This document shows positions 1-8,600 of a stretch of DNA of 34,579 nt, piece by piece. The stretch lies in NCBI GenBank assembly GCA_030425485.1, contig JAUIAM010000031.1:1-34579 (forward strand), in the 5' to 3' direction. A program made the translations under genes and the position numbers. The number at the start of each line of letters is the position of its first letter. Position 1 is the stretch's first letter. The notes under the pieces were generated by a model. The model worked only from the letters and a program-made list of their open reading frames with translations, searched no databases and had not been told where the DNA came from. This DNA is from Verrucomicrobiia bacterium. Its GTDB lineage: Bacteria > Verrucomicrobiota > Verrucomicrobiia > Opitutales > Cerasicoccaceae.

Positions 1-326
1 TCGCACCAGAACGGCGTGTACCCGCAGTCGTTTTGCCCCACCGCCACGCCATCGACGTACACCCGGCAAAGCATGCTCACCGCCTCAAAGTGCAAACGCA
101 AAGCAAGCCCCGGCTCCGTCCGCATCGTCCGACGGTAAAGCGCCACCCCGCGCTGACCCGCATAGTCCGGCAGCGCATCAAAAGCACACGGCACCGGCAA
201 CCGCGCAGGCGTCTTTGTCACAGAGACATTAACCCCGTCAAAATCAACATTACCCAGAAAAGCAAAACCCCACAAACCATCAAGGCGATGAACTACACGA
301 CGGTCGTGATCAGAATAACAAGACAT
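1..326 (-). CDS. Glycoside hydrolase family 2 protein, N-terminal fragment (runs off the left edge)
   Basis: The reverse complement from the ATG at 326 is open to the window edge, giving about 108 residues. It starts MSCYSDHDRRVVHRLDGLWG and continues with a jelly-roll-like stretch ending VYVDGVAVGQNDCGYTPFWC. The early LDGLW and the VYVDGVxVGxxxxGYTPF pattern are typical of the sugar-binding N-terminal domain of GH2 enzymes (beta-galactosidase, beta-glucuronidase, beta-mannosidase). The catalytic barrel lies outside the window, so substrate cannot be assigned. There is no signal peptide. The gene lies about 100 bases downstream of the LacI-type regulator on the same strand and probably shares its transcription and control. 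I see no clear Shine-Dalgarno sequence before the ATG. GH2 assignment is fairly firm; activity is unknown. Confidence 0.75.
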   Translation of the reverse strand, partial: MSCYSDHDRRVVHRLDGLWGFAFLGNVDFDGVNVSVTKTPARLPVPCAFDALPDYAGQRGVALYRRTMRTEPGLALRLHFEAVSMLCRVYVDGVAVGQNDCGYTPFWC

Positions 327-425
327 GGTAAATGATTAGATGACAGGTACCAGCCAATATCCGGCAGGGGCCTGCTGAGATTACATACGAAAAATGCGTG
401 GTTTGCGGGACGGGGCGAACGCGTC

Positions 426-1541
426 TTACTTTTTGGCTTTGCCTGCGGATTCGCGAGGGCGGTCAAAGTTGTTGCCAGCCTGCTCATCGACCTTGATGTG
501 TGCGACGGTTTCGCCTGCGCGGATCGAGCCCGGGAGTACCCAGGCCGAGGGCTTGGTTTCCGGGTTATCAAATTGACGCTCAAGCATCTCGACCGAACTG
601 CGGGCGATCTCTTCAAAGGGGAAGACCACAGAGGTCATAACCATCTCGGCCAAGTGCTCCGCCACCTGCGTATTGTCAAAGGTGGCTACGCTGAGGTCCT
701 TTGGAATACTCAGCCCGATACTCTTGGCCCAGACGATGAACTTGGCCGCGAGCCAGTCCGTGGAGCAAACCCATGCCGTGGGCCACTCGGCCCTGTCCTC
801 GGGTAAGTGCTCCATGAGCATACGGTCCATCTCGGCGGTGGGGAGCAGGCCGCGATCGTTGAGCCAGATCTCATGTTGCAGGCTGCAGCCAACGCTCCTT
901 AGCGCGGTATGCACGCCCCCCAGGCGTTCGGAGGCGTTGTTCTCGCTCCCAAGGGAACCGATCCAGCCGATCTTGCGGTGGCCCGCCTTGATGAGCACAT
1001 CGGCAGCCTGGATGCCGCCGCTGTAGTCCATCATGGTTACGCCGCCGATACCGTTGACGACATCCTGGTTGCAGAGCATGATGATTTTGCCGACAAATCG
1101 CTCGGCCAGAAAGTGGTGATAGCGGGGGCGCAGGTGTACGGGCAGGCGACCGCAGAGGATGCAGCCGTCCATCTGTACGCCATTGATGCCGCCTTCCTTG
1201 ATGAAGGTATCGAGGATTTTTTCACCCTCATCGCCCGAGCTCGGGACCATGACCGGAAAGGTTCTCCAGCCCCGCTTGGCCATCTCCTGGTTAACGACCA
1301 GGATGTGCCGGCGGGCCAGCTCGTACATGTCGCCATCCAACTGGGTCGTGACGATAAATCCGATGGCCTTACCCATCGCGCTGTTGGTCGACTTGGTGTA
1401 GCCCAACTCCTCGGCCGCTTCGCGGATGCGCTTAACGGTTTCCTCCTTGATGCCTTTGCCGCTGCGCAGTGCAATGCTAACGGTGGATGAGCTCAGCCCC
1501 AGGTGCTCTGCGATCTCTTTAATGGTTGCCACGCGCACCAT
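426..1541 (-). CDS. LacI-family transcriptional regulator
   Basis: This is a DNA-binding regulator of carbohydrate genes, about 371 residues from the preferred start. The N-terminus has the classic LacI helix-turn-helix: VATIKEIAEHLGLSSSTVS, then the hinge region RIREAAEELGYTKS. The rest is a periplasmic-binding-protein-like sensor domain, with segments such as ADVLIKAGHRKIGWIGS and LSVATFDN. The frame stays open to an ATG at 1568, but that would add nine residues before MVRVATIKE and would place the start inside a perfect 14-base palindrome. I therefore prefer 1541; an adjacent ATG lies at 1544. The neighbours are an AraC-type regulator upstream and a GH2 gene downstream, all on the minus strand. 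It probably senses a sugar released by the local enzymes and may repress itself through the palindrome. Family is certain; the ligand is unknown. Confidence 0.95.
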   Translation of the reverse strand: MVRVATIKEIAEHLGLSSSTVSIALRSGKGIKEETVKRIREAAEELGYTKSTNSAMGKAIGFIVTTQLDGDMYELARRHILVVNQEMAKRGWRTFPVMVPSSGDEGEKILDTFIKEGGINGVQMDGCILCGRLPVHLRPRYHHFLAERFVGKIIMLCNQDVVNGIGGVTMMDYSGGIQAADVLIKAGHRKIGWIGSLGSENNASERLGGVHTALRSVGCSLQHEIWLNDRGLLPTAEMDRMLMEHLPEDRAEWPTAWVCSTDWLAAKFIVWAKSIGLSIPKDLSVATFDNTQVAEHLAEMVMTSVVFPFEEIARSSVEMLERQFDNPETKPSAWVLPGSIRAGETVAHIKVDEQAGNNFDRPRESAGKAKK

Positions 1542-1555
1542 CATCTTATGCATAA

Positions 1556-1569
1556 ATTGACATGTCAAT
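1556..1569. promoter_or_regulatory. Perfect 14-base palindrome, probable LacI-type operator
   Basis: ATTGACATGTCAAT reads identically on both strands. It ends 14 bases before the preferred lacI-type start and lies between that gene and the AraC-type gene. Length, symmetry and position fit an autoregulatory operator of a LacI-family protein, though the usual central CG of many LacI operators is replaced by AT. Binding is inferred. Confidence 0.55.
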
Positions 1570-1606
1570 GCGCTAGTAAATGTTTTTATAAATCTTTATG
1601 CCTTGG

Positions 1607-2518
1607 CTATCGCTTGGGGCCGGGTGTGACCGAGGTTTGCACGTGCTGACGATACTGCGAAGGGGACATGCCGATGATTGCCTTAAAGGAGCGGCTGAAG
1701 AAGGACAGGGAGCCGAAGCCGCATAAATCCGCAACTTTGGTCAGGGAGAGCGTGGAGTCGAGGAGGTAGGTTTTGGCTTCGTTGATGCGCATTTCGCGCA
1801 CGAAATCAAACACGGTCTGTCCGGTCTCACGCTTGAAGAGGCGCGCCAGATGTTCTTCACCTTTTCCGGTGTGCCAGGCGATCTCGCCGAGGGTCAACTC
1901 GCTGGCCAGGTTTTTCAGGATGTACTCCTTGGCGGTTGCGATGACGTGGCTCGTGCCGGGTTTTTCGATGGCGAGAATGGGTTGGGCTCCCGTGCCGATC
2001 TTGCGGGCCATGGCTACGACGAGGTCTGTACATAGTGAGCGCGCTCGGTGGCGGTAGCCCGGGTTGCGCTCGTCGGATTCGCGGCGCAGGGCGTTCAGGT
2101 GCTCGGTGATCTCGCTGTCTATTCCGCTCTTAAACTGGATGGTGCGGTTGAAGTAGTGGTGGACGAAATCGCTAAAGTTCAGCTCCGGGCGACGCACGCG
2201 CTTCTCGTCGCACTTCCGCATGGCCTTGGCATCGATGAAGAGGCGCATCACGTGTAGTTGGGCGGCCTTGTTTTTGTCGGGGTTGATGTACTTGTGGTAG
2301 CGGAATCCGGAGGTGACGAGGATGTCGCCGGTTTGCAGGGGGCGGGGCTCGCCCAGCGGGTCTATCTCGTGCTCAATGGCCCCCTTGAGCACAAAGAGGA
2401 TTTTGAACTCGCTCTTGCGGATGGTGGTGCTGCCCCCGCGTGGAACCACAAAAACCATTTCGTCGGCGAACAAAAACGGCTCGCCCAGTTTTTCAATGGA
2501 ATGTGATTTTAATCCCAC
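1607..2518 (-). CDS. AraC-family transcriptional regulator with N-terminal cupin sensor
   Basis: The 303-residue protein has an N-terminal AraC-type cupin (about residues 10-100, with FKILFVLKGAIEHEID and LQTGDILVTSG) and a C-terminal double helix-turn-helix (about 195-292). The latter includes LTLGEIAWHTGKGEEHLARL and the family signature around CGFGSLSFFSRSFKAIIGMS. Such proteins usually activate sugar-catabolic promoters when bound to a mono- or oligosaccharide. The start is GTG at 2518; no in-frame ATG lies just upstream and no Shine-Dalgarno sequence is visible. It is divergent from the GH88/GH105-led operon across a 350-base spacer, so it is the leading candidate activator of that operon. 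The target is inferred from position only. Confidence 0.93.
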   Translation of the reverse strand: MGLKSHSIEKLGEPFLFADEMVFVVPRGGSTTIRKSEFKILFVLKGAIEHEIDPLGEPRPLQTGDILVTSGFRYHKYINPDKNKAAQLHVMRLFIDAKAMRKCDEKRVRRPELNFSDFVHHYFNRTIQFKSGIDSEITEHLNALRRESDERNPGYRHRARSLCTDLVVAMARKIGTGAQPILAIEKPGTSHVIATAKEYILKNLASELTLGEIAWHTGKGEEHLARLFKRETGQTVFDFVREMRINEAKTYLLDSTLSLTKVADLCGFGSLSFFSRSFKAIIGMSPSQYRQHVQTSVTPGPKR

Positions 2519-2868
2519 GCAATGAGCATGGAGGATGCAGGGGGAGAGTTGAAGTCAAAATAATGAAAAATTATTCCCGGCTGCGTAGTGCTTGCCAGGG
2601 CGCAGGGCTGATTTTGGCGGCAAGTATGTTGGGCCGATCGGCTAAGTGTTTCCGCTGTATCTTGGTTGTGACTGAATATTGGCTGCTGTCTTATTCGTTT
2701 TTACTGAAGGTATCTGGGTGGATCGTTCCCCGGACTCGGAGGGGTTAGGGGTGATGCGTGGGGTGTGCTATCAGGTGATTTGATGTCTTGGGGGTATGTC
2801 AAAATAGTGCAAGAAAAGTCAAGGCTGCCTATAGCCCTCGTGGATGAAAACTGCTATGATAGAGGCAT
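2519..2868. promoter_or_regulatory. Divergent intergenic region between araC-type gene and the uronate operon
   Basis: This 350-base gene-free stretch must hold both divergent promoters. It contains a small inverted repeat, AATAAT-GAAAA-ATTATT, at 2559-2575 close to the araC-type start. Before the operon there is a TATGAT hexamer at 2853-2858 and an AGAGG ribosome-binding site at 2861-2865, immediately ahead of the ATG at 2869. I could not find a convincing -35 element at standard spacing. No protein-coding region is supported here. Confidence 0.4.
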
Positions 2869-3909
2869 ATGTTAAGCGCAAATACACTTGATCTGGCTCA
2901 TGCCGCATTTCGTAAGCATAAGGCCGTTCACGGTTCCTACGACTCTTATCGGGGCATTGTCACTTTGCACGGCATGGCTCGGCTTGCCTCGGAGACGGGC
3001 GATACGCAACTGCTGGAAGAGGCGCGCACTGAGTTGATGCCTTACGTCCGGGGTGAGCGGAAGTTTAAAAGCAACTTCCCGAATTACTTCTGCGGAGGTA
3101 ACGCCACTGCATGGCTGTTCTATAAGGGACACCTGCCGGAGGCCAAGGAAGCGGTGCGCCGCTATGCGGAGCAAATCATGAACGAAGCTCCGCGTGACCC
3201 CAACGGCATCCTTTGTCACCCCGCAAAGCCGGAGGAGTATATCATCTGGATCGACGTGGCATTTGCGGTTACGCCGTTTCTGCTCTTCGCTGGCCTGGCC
3301 CTGGAGAACGATGACTACATCGAGGAAGCCTACCAGCAAACGGCGAAGATGGTGCGCACGTTTTATATCCCGGAGACGGGGCTGTTGATCCAGAGCCACA
3401 ACATGCGTGGACCCGGTCACCGTTCGCAGGACCACTGGAGTCGTGGTAATGGCTGGGCAGCCTATGCGCTGTGCGAGCTGGCCACCTACTTACCCGAGGG
3501 GCACCCGCGCAAGGCCGATGCGGTCAAGCTGTTTACCGATCACGTTGCGGCCTGCGCCAAGTTCCAGAACGCACAGGGCCTGTGGCATCAGGAAATGACT
3601 GAGCACGATTTCTCCTACGTGGAGACTTCAGGCTCCGGGCTTATGCTGTATGCGCTTGGTGTCGGTATTGCTTCGGGGATGATCGGCGAGAGTGAAAAGG
3701 CACGCTTTGAGAAGGGCCTCAAGGGCATGCTGACCTACATCAACGAAGATACGGATATTTTCCACACCTGCATGGGGTGCCTGAGCCCCGGTCAGGGCAC
3801 GAAGCTTGATTACATGGCGCGGCCTCCGGTTGTGAATGACAGTCATGCCTTTGGCCCGGTCGCTTTTTCAATGGGGCAGGCGCACTTCCTCGGGATTAAA
3901 AACATCTAA
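2869..3909 (+). CDS. Unsaturated uronyl hydrolase, GH88/GH105 family
   Basis: The 346-residue protein is predicted to remove the 4,5-unsaturated uronic acid from the non-reducing end of oligosaccharides made by polysaccharide lyases, releasing 4-deoxy-5-keto-uronate. It has the (alpha/alpha)6-barrel features of YteR-type enzymes: a catalytic-type Asp in WIDVAFAVTPF (D129) and the hallmark WSRGNGW (residues 190-196). Length is normal for GH105. There is no signal peptide, so it is cytoplasmic. An AGAGG sits four bases before the ATG. It is the first gene of a long same-strand operon that also carries a heparinase-type lyase and kduD, which matches the role. Whether it prefers rhamnogalacturonyl or glucuronyl substrates cannot be told. 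Confidence 0.9.
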   Translation: MLSANTLDLAHAAFRKHKAVHGSYDSYRGIVTLHGMARLASETGDTQLLEEARTELMPYVRGERKFKSNFPNYFCGGNATAWLFYKGHLPEAKEAVRRYAEQIMNEAPRDPNGILCHPAKPEEYIIWIDVAFAVTPFLLFAGLALENDDYIEEAYQQTAKMVRTFYIPETGLLIQSHNMRGPGHRSQDHWSRGNGWAAYALCELATYLPEGHPRKADAVKLFTDHVAACAKFQNAQGLWHQEMTEHDFSYVETSGSGLMLYALGVGIASGMIGESEKARFEKGLKGMLTYINEDTDIFHTCMGCLSPGQGTKLDYMARPPVVNDSHAFGPVAFSMGQAHFLGIKNI

Positions 3910-3921
3910 CACACACTTATT

Positions 3922-4656
3922 ATGGGAGAGAAATCCACTCAACCGCTGATGGACCTCAGCAAAATCAAAGCCGAGCGCGGCGAGCGCGAACTCGTGTCGT
4001 TTCCCATTTCCGACAAGGAGTTGTGCGAGCGCTACGAGGCCCTCTTCACGGCGGCTGTCAATGACGTGCTGCGCGAGCATAACATGACGCACCAGACCCT
4101 GCCGAACAACATCATGCCTCTGCGTGAGGGGATGAAGGTAGCCGGGCCGGCCTTTACCATCAAGGGGGCCAAGAGCCTGCTGATTAAGGACGAGATGAAG
4201 GAGCGGGCCGAGATGCTGGAGTCCATCCCGCCGCAGTCGGTCGTGGCCTGGGACACCAGCGAGGATGACGAGTCCGCCCAGTGGGGCGAGGTCATGACGA
4301 TGGCGGCCAAGCGTCGCGGCTGCCGTGGTGCGATTGTGGACGGTGGCGTGCGCGACACGGACCGCGTCCTGCCGCAAGACTTTCCCGTCTTTGTCAAGTT
4401 TCGCTCCTCCAACGGCATGCTCGGTCGCTTCCGCATCAGCGGTTGGCAGATCCCCGTGCGCATCGGTGAGGTAGACATCTACCCCGGTGACATTGTCTTT
4501 GGCGACATCGACGGCGTCATCGTGGTGCCGCGTGCAATCGCCTACGAAGTCCTGCTCCGGGCCGAAGAAATTGCCGAGAGCGAGGGTGAGCTGAAGAAGT
4601 GGGTCCAGGAAGGACTCAGCACGACGGAAATCGTGGAGCGCGGCGGTTACTTTTGA
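3922..4656 (+). CDS. RraA-like family protein (putative aldolase/decarboxylase)
   Basis: The 244-residue protein belongs to the RraA/HMG-aldolase fold. It has the signature GAIVDGGVRDTD (R144 and D145, corresponding to the conserved Arg-Asp of active members) and the later GDIDGVIVVPR strand. Catalytically active relatives are divalent-metal-dependent class II aldolases or oxaloacetate decarboxylases; others are RNase E inhibitors. Presence of the Arg-Asp pair and its position 12 bases after the uronyl hydrolase gene favour a metabolic role, perhaps cleavage of a 2-keto-3-deoxy sugar acid. That is inference. No classical KDPG aldolase is in the window. No Shine-Dalgarno sequence precedes the ATG. 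Confidence 0.85.
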   Translation: MGEKSTQPLMDLSKIKAERGERELVSFPISDKELCERYEALFTAAVNDVLREHNMTHQTLPNNIMPLREGMKVAGPAFTIKGAKSLLIKDEMKERAEMLESIPPQSVVAWDTSEDDESAQWGEVMTMAAKRRGCRGAIVDGGVRDTDRVLPQDFPVFVKFRSSNGMLGRFRISGWQIPVRIGEVDIYPGDIVFGDIDGVIVVPRAIAYEVLLRAEEIAESEGELKKWVQEGLSTTEIVERGGYF

Positions 4657-4702
4657 TCGAGCCCCCTTACCTTTATAAAACACAAACGATCCATTATCAG
4701 AT

Positions 4703-5407
4703 ATGAAAGACCTTAAAAATTTAGTTGTCGTTATCACCGGAGCTTCCAGCGGAATCGGGCTGGAATCCGCCAAGCTCTTTGCTGCCTCGGGCTGCAAAGT
4801 CGCCCTCCTCGCCCGAAACCCTGAGCGCCTGCAGGCCGCCGAAGCAGCGGTCAAAGCCGCCGGGGGAGAAGTCATCGCCCTGCCGGTTGACGTGACCGAC
4901 GAGACCTCGGTGGACAAGGCTTTTGCCGAGATCGCGGGCAAGCTGGGACCGGCGGACATACTGGTCAACAACGCCGGAGTCGGCTTTGCCACGGACTTGT
5001 CGAAGTGCTCGCTGGAGGACTACCGCAAGATCATGGAGACAAACGTGACGGGCGTCTTCCTCTGCACGCGTGCGGCCCTGCCCGCCATGAAGGAGCGCAA
5101 GAGCGGCCACGTTATCAACGTGTCCTCCGTCGTTGGCAAGGTGACCAACCCCAACGCTCCCCTTTACTGCTCCAGCAAGTTTGCCCTCAACGGCTACACC
5201 TCCGGGCTGCAGCAACAGGTGGCCGGTGACAAGGTGCGCGTTTCCTCAGTATCTCCTTCCGCCGTGGATACGGCATACTGGGATGGCCGCGAAGTCGATC
5301 GCAGCAAGTTCCTCAAGGCCGAGGAAGTCGCTGCCGCGGTCTTCTTTGTTGCTTCGCAGCCGGACGGAGTCCTGATCAAAGACATCGATCTGACAGCACT
5401 TCGCTAG
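4703..5407 (+). CDS. Short-chain dehydrogenase/reductase
   Basis: This is a classical SDR of 234 residues. It shows the nucleotide-binding TGASSGIG (residues 12-19), NNAG (89-92), the catalytic Ser in NVSSVVG (about 141-142) and the YxxxK pair Y155/K159. The residues after the second strand (LLARN) fit NADP(H) use, but that is weak evidence. In this operon it could reduce a 4-deoxy-5-keto-uronate or oxidise a sugar acid. DEH reductases of alginate pathways are SDRs, so that is one concrete option. It lies 46 bases after the RraA-like gene and is distinct from the kduD homologue further on. The substrate is not determinable from the sequence. Confidence 0.88.
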   Translation: MKDLKNLVVVITGASSGIGLESAKLFAASGCKVALLARNPERLQAAEAAVKAAGGEVIALPVDVTDETSVDKAFAEIAGKLGPADILVNNAGVGFATDLSKCSLEDYRKIMETNVTGVFLCTRAALPAMKERKSGHVINVSSVVGKVTNPNAPLYCSSKFALNGYTSGLQQQVAGDKVRVSSVSPSAVDTAYWDGREVDRSKFLKAEEVAAAVFFVASQPDGVLIKDIDLTALR

Positions 5408-5513
5408 GAGCGAGTTGCTACCATTTTACCGCAAGCTTCGCTTCGTTTTTGCCATAAAGCGAGTGAGCGTATTTGCAGCGGAGCCAGCGGTATCTTTTTA
5501 GCACAACACAGCC

Positions 5514-7562
5514 ATGTCCCTTTTCTTCACTGACGATACAAAGAAACGACTGAATGTCGCCCGTCGCACCGACCCCGTGAGTGGTTTTTTCTGGGGTGTG
5601 CTGAATCAGGCGGATCACTACGCGGCCTCTCCGGGGCTGGCTGGGTTGGCCGAGGAGGAGCAGTGGTGGTATCAGGTGACGGAATCCCTGACCACCGTTG
5701 CCTGGGCCTGGGCCATCAAGCCCGGTGATAAGCTTGCCTGCTGGCTGCGCGATGCGACTTTGTCCGTCGCGCGTCGTCCGCTGAGTGACTGGGTGGGGCC
5801 TGCGTTTCGTGACCATGCCTCGCAGCCAACGCTGGGGCACCTGGAGACGGCCCATCTGGCCATGTCGCTGGCCGTTGTGCTGGATCTTGCTAGGGGAGTT
5901 TTCTCCGAGGAGGAGCAGCGCGAGCTGACGGAGGCTATCGAGCAGAAGGGCATGCAGTTGTGCAAAAACTGGCTCGATGCCAAACGGCACATCAGTAACT
6001 GGCGTTGCATACTGCTCATGGGCTATGCCGTCCCCGCTGCCGTCCTGAACAAGGCGGAGGCGATGGAGTACGCGGTGCAGGAGTTTGCCCGCTGCGCGGA
6101 CTTCTTCCAGCCTGACGGCTCTTATGGCGAGTCCCTCCAGTACGGTAACTATGCCCAGATGGGGCTGACTTACGCCTACGAGGCATTGGTGCGCCGCGAT
6201 GCGTCGCTGGCCGATCGTCTCTCGATCAAGACGTATGTGCAAAAGGTCAGGTGGGATGCCGCATCGTACTTTTATACCAAGCCCCTGAGCGGGTGGGGAG
6301 CTTATCCCTTGCCGCGCAGTGCGAACTTTGCCGATAGTGCGGCGCTCTATCGTCCGTCTGCAGACAACCTGCTGCACATTGCGGTGCGGGCGGAGCGGGC
6401 ATCACCCGAGGCGGCGGGGCTGGCCCATTGGCTCTTTATCGAGCACTACTTGCCATGTTTTAAGAAGTACTCCCCGGACGGAAACAGCTTTGGCTTTAAG
6501 AATGACGTTGGCTTTCTGACCCTGCCCTTGTTGCTCGAAACGGTTGCCACTCCGCTCTCGCCGGAAGAGGCAGGCTTGAAGCCGGTCGAGGCTTTCTCGT
6601 GTGGCAATGTGCTGGCGCGCAATCGCTTTGGTGGGCGTACTATTTTGGCTGCCCGGACGGGCAACGAACCGCTCCATGCGAAGGCCCACCTGCATGGTGA
6701 TGTGAACAGCTTCATTCTGGTTCACAATGAAGAGCGGTTGCTGGCCGACCCCGGCCACGCCTGCTACCGCAACCTCATTCGCGAGCTTGATGTGGCTACG
6801 CTTTCGCATAACACCTGCACTTTTACGACAGAGTCCGGTTCGCTGCTCCAGCAGAAGCACACCGGGCGCCGCATGATCGAGGCGGACGGGCGCAACGGCG
6901 AGCCGTCGGACAACGGCACCAGGCTGGAGCTGTCCGAGCAAGTCGGGGCGGTCACGGCCATTGTTTCGGAGGCGTCCCGTTTATACGGTGAGCCGATCGA
7001 GGAGTTTACCCGTATCTGGTTGCTTTGCGGCGAGCATGCGCTCTTTGTTATCGATCGCATACGGGCGTCTGAACCCGTACGCACGCACTGGTCCTGGCTG
7101 CTTAATAACCGCGACGGTGCGCTCGACCTGAAAATTCCCAAGTCGGACAGGCTGGTTGCCCGTCGGGGTAATGCCGGAATGAAGCTTTTTCATGTGGGGG
7201 AGGCAAGCATGCCTGCTCCGCAATATGCATACATGCACGACGCCTATGCCCCGCTGCCCGCTCAGCTCGGTGAGGGCAAGCCGGGGAGCGGTCTGCTCGT
7301 GCGCTGGGAGGATGCCCAGGCGCGTAAGTCGCTGTGCCGTGTGCACGCGATTACCGTGGACTCGTCTTCCGCGGTGGCCGGATGGCACCTTAAATTTGAA
7401 GACGGCTATGTGGGTATTATTGAAAGCCCGGATGGCTCACAGGCCTGGAAGCTGAAGCTCGATGCCGAGGCGAATCAGGTCAGCGTGCTCGATACACTGT
7501 CGGGCAAGGAAACATCACTCCTGCATTCAGCGGAGGGTAAATGGAGCATTTTACAGCAATGA
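5514..7562 (+). CDS. Heparinase II/III-family polysaccharide lyase-like protein
   Basis: The 682-residue protein has an N-terminal alpha/alpha-toroid region (about 1-340, with ISNWRCILLMGYAVP and FFQPDGSYGESLQYGNYAQ). A C-terminal beta-sandwich starts near residue 370 and carries the heparinase II/III signature AHLHGDVNSF (H392, H394, D396, N398), then RLLADPGHACY. These lyases cleave uronic-acid-containing polymers by beta-elimination and leave the unsaturated ends that the operon's GH88/GH105 enzyme would remove. No signal peptide is present (MSLFFTDDTKK), which is unusual for a polymer lyase and suggests it acts on imported oligosaccharides. Its stop overlaps the next start as ATGA. The lyase family number and substrate (glucuronan, alginate, glycosaminoglycan or other) cannot be fixed here. 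Confidence 0.85.
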   Translation: MSLFFTDDTKKRLNVARRTDPVSGFFWGVLNQADHYAASPGLAGLAEEEQWWYQVTESLTTVAWAWAIKPGDKLACWLRDATLSVARRPLSDWVGPAFRDHASQPTLGHLETAHLAMSLAVVLDLARGVFSEEEQRELTEAIEQKGMQLCKNWLDAKRHISNWRCILLMGYAVPAAVLNKAEAMEYAVQEFARCADFFQPDGSYGESLQYGNYAQMGLTYAYEALVRRDASLADRLSIKTYVQKVRWDAASYFYTKPLSGWGAYPLPRSANFADSAALYRPSADNLLHIAVRAERASPEAAGLAHWLFIEHYLPCFKKYSPDGNSFGFKNDVGFLTLPLLLETVATPLSPEEAGLKPVEAFSCGNVLARNRFGGRTILAARTGNEPLHAKAHLHGDVNSFILVHNEERLLADPGHACYRNLIRELDVATLSHNTCTFTTESGSLLQQKHTGRRMIEADGRNGEPSDNGTRLELSEQVGAVTAIVSEASRLYGEPIEEFTRIWLLCGEHALFVIDRIRASEPVRTHWSWLLNNRDGALDLKIPKSDRLVARRGNAGMKLFHVGEASMPAPQYAYMHDAYAPLPAQLGEGKPGSGLLVRWEDAQARKSLCRVHAITVDSSSAVAGWHLKFEDGYVGIIESPDGSQAWKLKLDAEANQVSVLDTLSGKETSLLHSAEGKWSILQQ

Positions 7563-8575
7563 AAGCAGCCTATTACAAAGGGAATAAAACGATAACGGTA
7601 GAGGCGGGGAGTCGTGTGGCTCCGGGGCCCGGTGAGGTTCGCCTGGACGTCGCCTATTGTGGCATCTGCGGCACCGATACGCACATCTATCATGGGGCCA
7701 TGGACAAGCGGGTGAAAATGCCGCAGATCATCGGCCATGAAGCCTCGGCCACGGTGGCCGAGCTCGGCGAAGGCGTTACCGGGTTTTCCGTGGGCGACCC
7801 CGTCGTGGTGCGTCCGCTGGACAACCGCCTGGAGACGCCAGCCGACCGCGGCTTTAGTCACGTTTGCAAAGGGCTCAAATTTATCGGCATTGATTCACCC
7901 GGCGCTTTTCAAAACAGTTGGACGGTGCCCGCCTTTACCTTGCACAAGGCGCCAGAGGGAATCGACCTCAAGCTGGCTGCCCTCTGCGAACCGCTGGCCG
8001 TGGCCTGCCATGATGTGCGCCGTGGTCGCGTCAAGCCCGGCGAGCTGGCCGTGGTCATCGGTGGTGGCCCGATCGGTATTCTTGTGGCGCTAGTGGCGAA
8101 GCACGCTGGTGCCCATGTTATCCTTTCGGAAGTGAATGCCTATCGCCGGGAGTTTGCGGCCAAGCTGGGGCTTGAGGCCGTCAACCCGATGGAGACGGAC
8201 CTAGAGGCACTTTGCCAGGAGAAGTCAGGCGGCAGTGGGGCCGATATCGTGTTTGAAGTTTCGGGGGCAAAGGCCGCTGCGGCTACCATGACGGACCTGC
8301 TGGCTATCCGCGGGCGTATCGTTGTCGTGGCGATTTATCCGCTGCCCATCGAAATCAATCTCTTCCATTTCTTCTGGAAGGAACTCGAGATGCTGGGCGC
8401 TCGGGTCTACGAGCCCGAAGACTACGATCAGGCCCTGGAGCTGGTGGCGGCAAAAGCTCTGCCTCTGGAGGCCCTGATTACGGATGTGCAGCCGCTGGAT
8501 AATATCGCGTCTGCTTTTAGCGGTCTGGATTCCAGCTCCGACGCCATGAAGGTCCTAATCGACTGCCGCGCCTGA
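7559..8575 (+). CDS. Zinc-type medium-chain alcohol/polyol dehydrogenase
   Basis: The 338-residue MDR protein has a catalytic zinc site (C37 in CGICGTD, H60-E61 in GHEAS, E144 in CEPLAV) and a Rossmann motif GGGPIG at 168-173. It resembles sorbitol, threonine or L-gulonate-type dehydrogenases and probably oxidises a sugar acid or polyol, or the reverse, with NAD(P). The structural-zinc loop is degenerate: where four cysteines are usual, the stretch 88-105 has only C103. The preferred start at 7559 gives the usual MKAA N-terminus and an ATGA overlap with the lyase gene. An ATG at 7541 has a GGAGGG before it and is an alternative adding six residues. The exact substrate is unknown. Confidence 0.88.
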   Translation: MKAAYYKGNKTITVEAGSRVAPGPGEVRLDVAYCGICGTDTHIYHGAMDKRVKMPQIIGHEASATVAELGEGVTGFSVGDPVVVRPLDNRLETPADRGFSHVCKGLKFIGIDSPGAFQNSWTVPAFTLHKAPEGIDLKLAALCEPLAVACHDVRRGRVKPGELAVVIGGGPIGILVALVAKHAGAHVILSEVNAYRREFAAKLGLEAVNPMETDLEALCQEKSGGSGADIVFEVSGAKAAAATMTDLLAIRGRIVVVAIYPLPIEINLFHFFWKELEMLGARVYEPEDYDQALELVAAKALPLEALITDVQPLDNIASAFSGLDSSSDAMKVLIDCRA

Positions 8576-8600
8576 CCCCAACCCCAAAAATAAGTTAACG

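Noticed and set aside
339-350. TGACAGGTACC near the GH2 start as a second LacI operator
   Set aside because: Only one half resembles the palindrome and the symmetry is poor.
2796-2802. ATGTCAA half-site resembling the palindrome at 1556, upstream of the 2.9 kb operon
   Set aside because: Seven bases in an AT-rich spacer occur by chance and no second arm is present.
3868-4992. Long open frame antisense to the RraA-like gene
   Set aside because: No recognisable domain, Ala/Leu/His-rich composition, and it covers well-supported genes on the plus strand.
5431-5450. Possible terminator after the first SDR gene (AAGC-TTC-GCTT then a T run)
   Set aside because: The stem is only four base pairs and the following gene continues the same operon, so it is not supported.
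5418-6377. Antisense frame over the heparinase-type gene
   Set aside because: Composition is typical of a shadow frame and the sense gene has family motifs.
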